A stretch of DNA of 25,267 nucleotides, taken from positions 1-25,267 of the forward strand of contig USPU01000010.1 in NCBI GenBank assembly GCA_900556745.1, in the 5' to 3' direction. Both the position numbers and the translations under genes were made by a program. Below the pieces are notes generated by a model. That model was not told the DNA's origin and searched no databases. It worked only from the letters and a program-made list of their open reading frames with translations. Source of the stretch: an uncultured Veillonellaceae bacterium. GTDB taxonomy: Bacteria; Bacillota; Negativicutes; Veillonellales; Negativicoccaceae. Below, in pieces: positions 23,520 through 25,267 of the stretch. The first letter of the stretch is position 1. The number at the start of each line of letters is the position of its first letter.

Positions 23520-24000
23520 GTAAACTCTCCCGCTCGACTTCGCGCAATTCAAACGCGATGATTTCTTCCTGATCCTCGGCGAATAAAATCATGCCTTTAA
23601 TCGCATGCCCCGCGAAAAGCTGCGGTAGCCAGAGATGGTCTCCCGACCACATCTCTTCATAAGGCACGGCGTTCGGATAAAACCACTCCGGCTCCATTTC
23701 TTCCGTCGGTTTTGGCATCCCTTCGTAAAGCTCCGCGATATAAATCGTCGCCGGATGATTGAGTTCCGGATGGTCTTCAAAACGAAATAGCAAATGCCCC
23801 GTCAATACGAGATGTTCCGGGTGGACAATGAGCCCCGATTCTTCCTGCAGTTCACGCGCCGCCGCTTGGCGCAGACTTTCTCCCGAGCGCACTTTACCGC
23901 CGAAACCGTTCCATTTGTCGACGCCGAAACCGCGGCGTTTTTTGCCTAAAAGAACGGCCCCGTCATCGCGCCGTACAAACACCAACGTTGTCGGTTTCAT
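23503..24000 (-). CDS. Nudix hydrolase, MTH1-like (oxidised purine nucleoside triphosphatase)
   Basis: This 165-residue Nudix enzyme probably hydrolyses 8-oxo-dGTP and related oxidised triphosphates to the monophosphates. The Nudix box GGKVRSGESLRQAAARELQEESGLIV (split: 34-40 GGKVRSG, 48-56 ARELQEESG) is intact with Arg49, Glu50, Glu53 and Glu54. The surrounding sequence is strikingly like human MTH1/NUDT1 as recalled: GFGVDKWNGFGGKV, EMEPEWF, PYEEMW and a final LREV. At the MTH1 purine-recognition pair (Asp119/Asp120) this protein has Gly120/Asp121. It overlaps the regulator stop by ATGA and overlaps mutY by 17 bases, forming a sanitising-plus-repair pair. Confidence 0.9.
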   Translation of the reverse strand: MKPTTLVFVRRDDGAVLLGKKRRGFGVDKWNGFGGKVRSGESLRQAAARELQEESGLIVHPEHLVLTGHLLFRFEDHPELNHPATIYIAELYEGMPKPTEEMEPEWFYPNAVPYEEMWSGDHLWLPQLFAGHAIKGMILFAEDQEEIIAFELREVERESLRDDLG

Positions 24001-24731
24001 CGCTTACGGCCTCCGGCATGCTGCGAAAGAAACGCGGCCACCGATTTATCTTCCGCGATGCCTTTCAGCAAGGTTTGCTCCGAATTTTCCATATGCCGTA
24101 CCGCGATTTTGCGGGCGCGCGTCGCGTTGTGTTCGGCGATGGCTTCGACCAAATCGCGATGCTCCTGCCATGTATCCTGCAACCGCCCCGGATAATGCAG
24201 CGATACGGAGCGGAAACGCGTCAACATTTCCCGTAAGTTATTGATGATTTCGATCAGGCGATTATTGCGGCTGGCCGTATACAGAATTTGATGAAATTTA
24301 ATATCCGTCTCGATAATACGGTCAATTTCCCCGTTCTCGATGTAATCGCCGATTTCCACGAGCAGGCGTTCGAGCTCTTCGAGTTCTTCCTCCGTGATGC
24401 GTTCCGCCGCCAAACCGGCTGCGAGTTCTTCGAGCGCCGTGCGGATTTCAAACACTTGGGAAATATCTTTCAGCGAAATGTCCGCGACATAGGTGCCGCG
24501 CCGCGGAATCATCACCACAAAACCTTCCGCTTCCAGTTCGCGCACCGCTTCGCGAATCGGCGTGCGCGAAACGCCGAGTTCATCCGCCAGCTGTAATTCC
24601 ATCAGGCGCTCACCGGGTTGTAAAGTACCGTTTTGAATGGCTGTGCGCAATGTTTCCGCGACGAGTTCACGCAACGGGCGATACGCGTCCAAGTGGATCG
24701 GCGCCAACCGTTCATGCGTTCGTTTTTTCAT
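23997..24731 (-). CDS. GntR family transcriptional regulator, FCD (FadR-like) subfamily
   Basis: This 244-residue regulator has an N-terminal winged helix-turn-helix (about 16-82: AIQNGTLQPGERLMELQLAD, then LGVSRTPIREAVRELEAEG, then the wing RRGTYVAD) and a C-terminal all-helical FCD ligand domain (about 88-222). Probable metal ligands of the FCD pocket are Asp143, His147, His191 and His213. FCD regulators usually bind carboxylic acids such as hexuronates, pyruvate, lactate or fatty acids. The gene overlaps ispE upstream and the Nudix gene downstream, each by ATGA, so it may simply ride in this operon. Operator sites cannot be assigned. Confidence 0.93.
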   Translation of the reverse strand: MKKRTHERLAPIHLDAYRPLRELVAETLRTAIQNGTLQPGERLMELQLADELGVSRTPIREAVRELEAEGFVVMIPRRGTYVADISLKDISQVFEIRTALEELAAGLAAERITEEELEELERLLVEIGDYIENGEIDRIIETDIKFHQILYTASRNNRLIEIINNLREMLTRFRSVSLHYPGRLQDTWQEHRDLVEAIAEHNATRARKIAVRHMENSEQTLLKGIAEDKSVAAFLSQHAGGRKR

Positions 24732-25267
24732 CGATAACCGCCCCTCGTTTTAACTTGATAACTGCGCCAACCGCGCTGTTCCCGTTCGATTTGCCGCATC
24801 ACGAAATACGCTTCGCGAGCCGTCGGCACCACCACGAAAAAGGCCGCGCCGGAGCCTGTCAGTGAATACGGGTAGCGCAGATCGCGCAAAAATTTTGAAA
24901 GCTCCTGTAACTTCGGTTCCGTCGGCGCAAGCAGCGCCAAAAAATCATTGCCCAAACGTCGCCATACCATCTCTGGCCGTTGTCCCAATGCCGCGACCAC
25001 GCCAGTCACATCGACTGTTCCCGCGAACGGCGTCGTATCGTAACGCGCGTACGCCTGCGCGCTTGCCACGCTGAGCGGCGGCATGACAATGACCAGGTTC
25101 GTTTCGGGCAACTCCGGCAACGGCGTCAGCACATCGCCTTTTTCTCTGCCGCGGGCGCAACCGCCGAAAACGCAAAACGGCACGTCACTCCCGAGTTGCC
25201 CCGCCAGCCATAACAGTTCCGCGTCCGTCAAACCGAGTTGCCAAAATCGGTTCAGACCGCGCAACAC
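24728..25267 (-). CDS. ispE: 4-Diphosphocytidyl-2-C-methyl-D-erythritol kinase (5' partial)
   Basis: IspE phosphorylates CDP-methylerythritol in the non-mevalonate (MEP) isoprenoid pathway. The window holds the last ~179 residues; the frame is open to the right edge and the first residues (LRGLNRFWQLGLTDAELLWLA) fit the middle of the protein, so the GTG at the edge is internal. GSDVPFCVFGGCARGREKG is the segment with the conserved Asp after GHMP motif 2, and LTGSGAAFF is GHMP motif 3 (often SGSGPT). The stop overlaps the GntR regulator start by ATGA, so it leads, or is near the head of, the operon ispE-gntR-nudix-mutY-metallophosphoesterase. Confidence 0.95.
   Translation of the reverse strand: MLRGLNRFWQLGLTDAELLWLAGQLGSDVPFCVFGGCARGREKGDVLTPLPELPETNLVIVMPPLSVASAQAYARYDTTPFAGTVDVTGVVAALGQRPEMVWRRLGNDFLALLAPTEPKLQELSKFLRDLRYPYSLTGSGAAFFVVVPTAREAYFVMRQIEREQRGWRSYQVKTRGGYR

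Overview
The window looks like chromosomal DNA from a Gram-negative (diderm) member of the Firmicutes, most likely Negativicutes near Megasphaera/Veillonella. Supporting signs: strong AGGAGG-type ribosome sites, many intrinsic hairpin terminators, a PssA/Psd phosphatidylethanolamine pathway, a GlnRS, a meso-diaminopimelate dehydrogenase, and a short-chain flavodoxin that closely resembles the Megasphaera elsdenii flavodoxin as I remember it. No rRNA, tRNA, CRISPR array, insertion sequence or prophage was seen. Taxonomy is inference.

Layout, left to right. (1) 2-2557 (+): the 3' part of an ABC transporter substrate-binding protein, an alpha/beta hydrolase and an isochorismatase-family cysteine hydrolase; probably an uptake-plus-hydrolysis operon. 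(2) 2602-3799 (-): yjiG and yjiH membrane proteins, divergent from an M20 amidohydrolase at 3994-5130 (+). The yjiH leader carries an inverted repeat and a terminator-like hairpin. (3) 5167-10953 (-): a tight seven-gene operon read as tautomerase, guaB, wecG/tagA-type glycosyltransferase, psd, pssA, membrane family-2 glycosyltransferase, surE, joining purine nucleotide metabolism to envelope lipid and glycan synthesis. (4) 11123-12023 (-): two flavodoxins separated by a terminator; the upstream one has a canonical promoter with a palindrome in its spacer. (5) 12107-14585 (-): glnS followed by a secreted protein of unknown function. (6) 14709-15602 (+): an FAH-family hydrolase, convergent with an OLD-like ATPase-TOPRIM protein at 15646-17307 (-). 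(7) 17468-18445 (+): ddh, convergent with the operon thrC then a TVP38/VTT membrane protein (18492-20745, -). (8) 20925-21314 (+): an FlK-like hotdog thioesterase, convergent with a chain at 21348-25267 (-): ispE (partial), a GntR/FCD regulator, an MTH1-like Nudix hydrolase, mutY and a membrane metallophosphoesterase.

Five convergent gene pairs are each closed by one compact bidirectional terminator with the same A6...T6-ATTG style. Most recognisable promoters are of the extended -10 (TGnTATAAT) type with poor -35 boxes. The main candidates for new biology are the three-gene hydrolase operon, the yjiHG leader attenuator, the palindrome in the flavodoxin promoter, the solitary OLD-like gene, the MTH1-like Nudix/MutY pair and the cysteine-free secreted protein behind glnS. 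Nothing in the window is an obvious complete new system.
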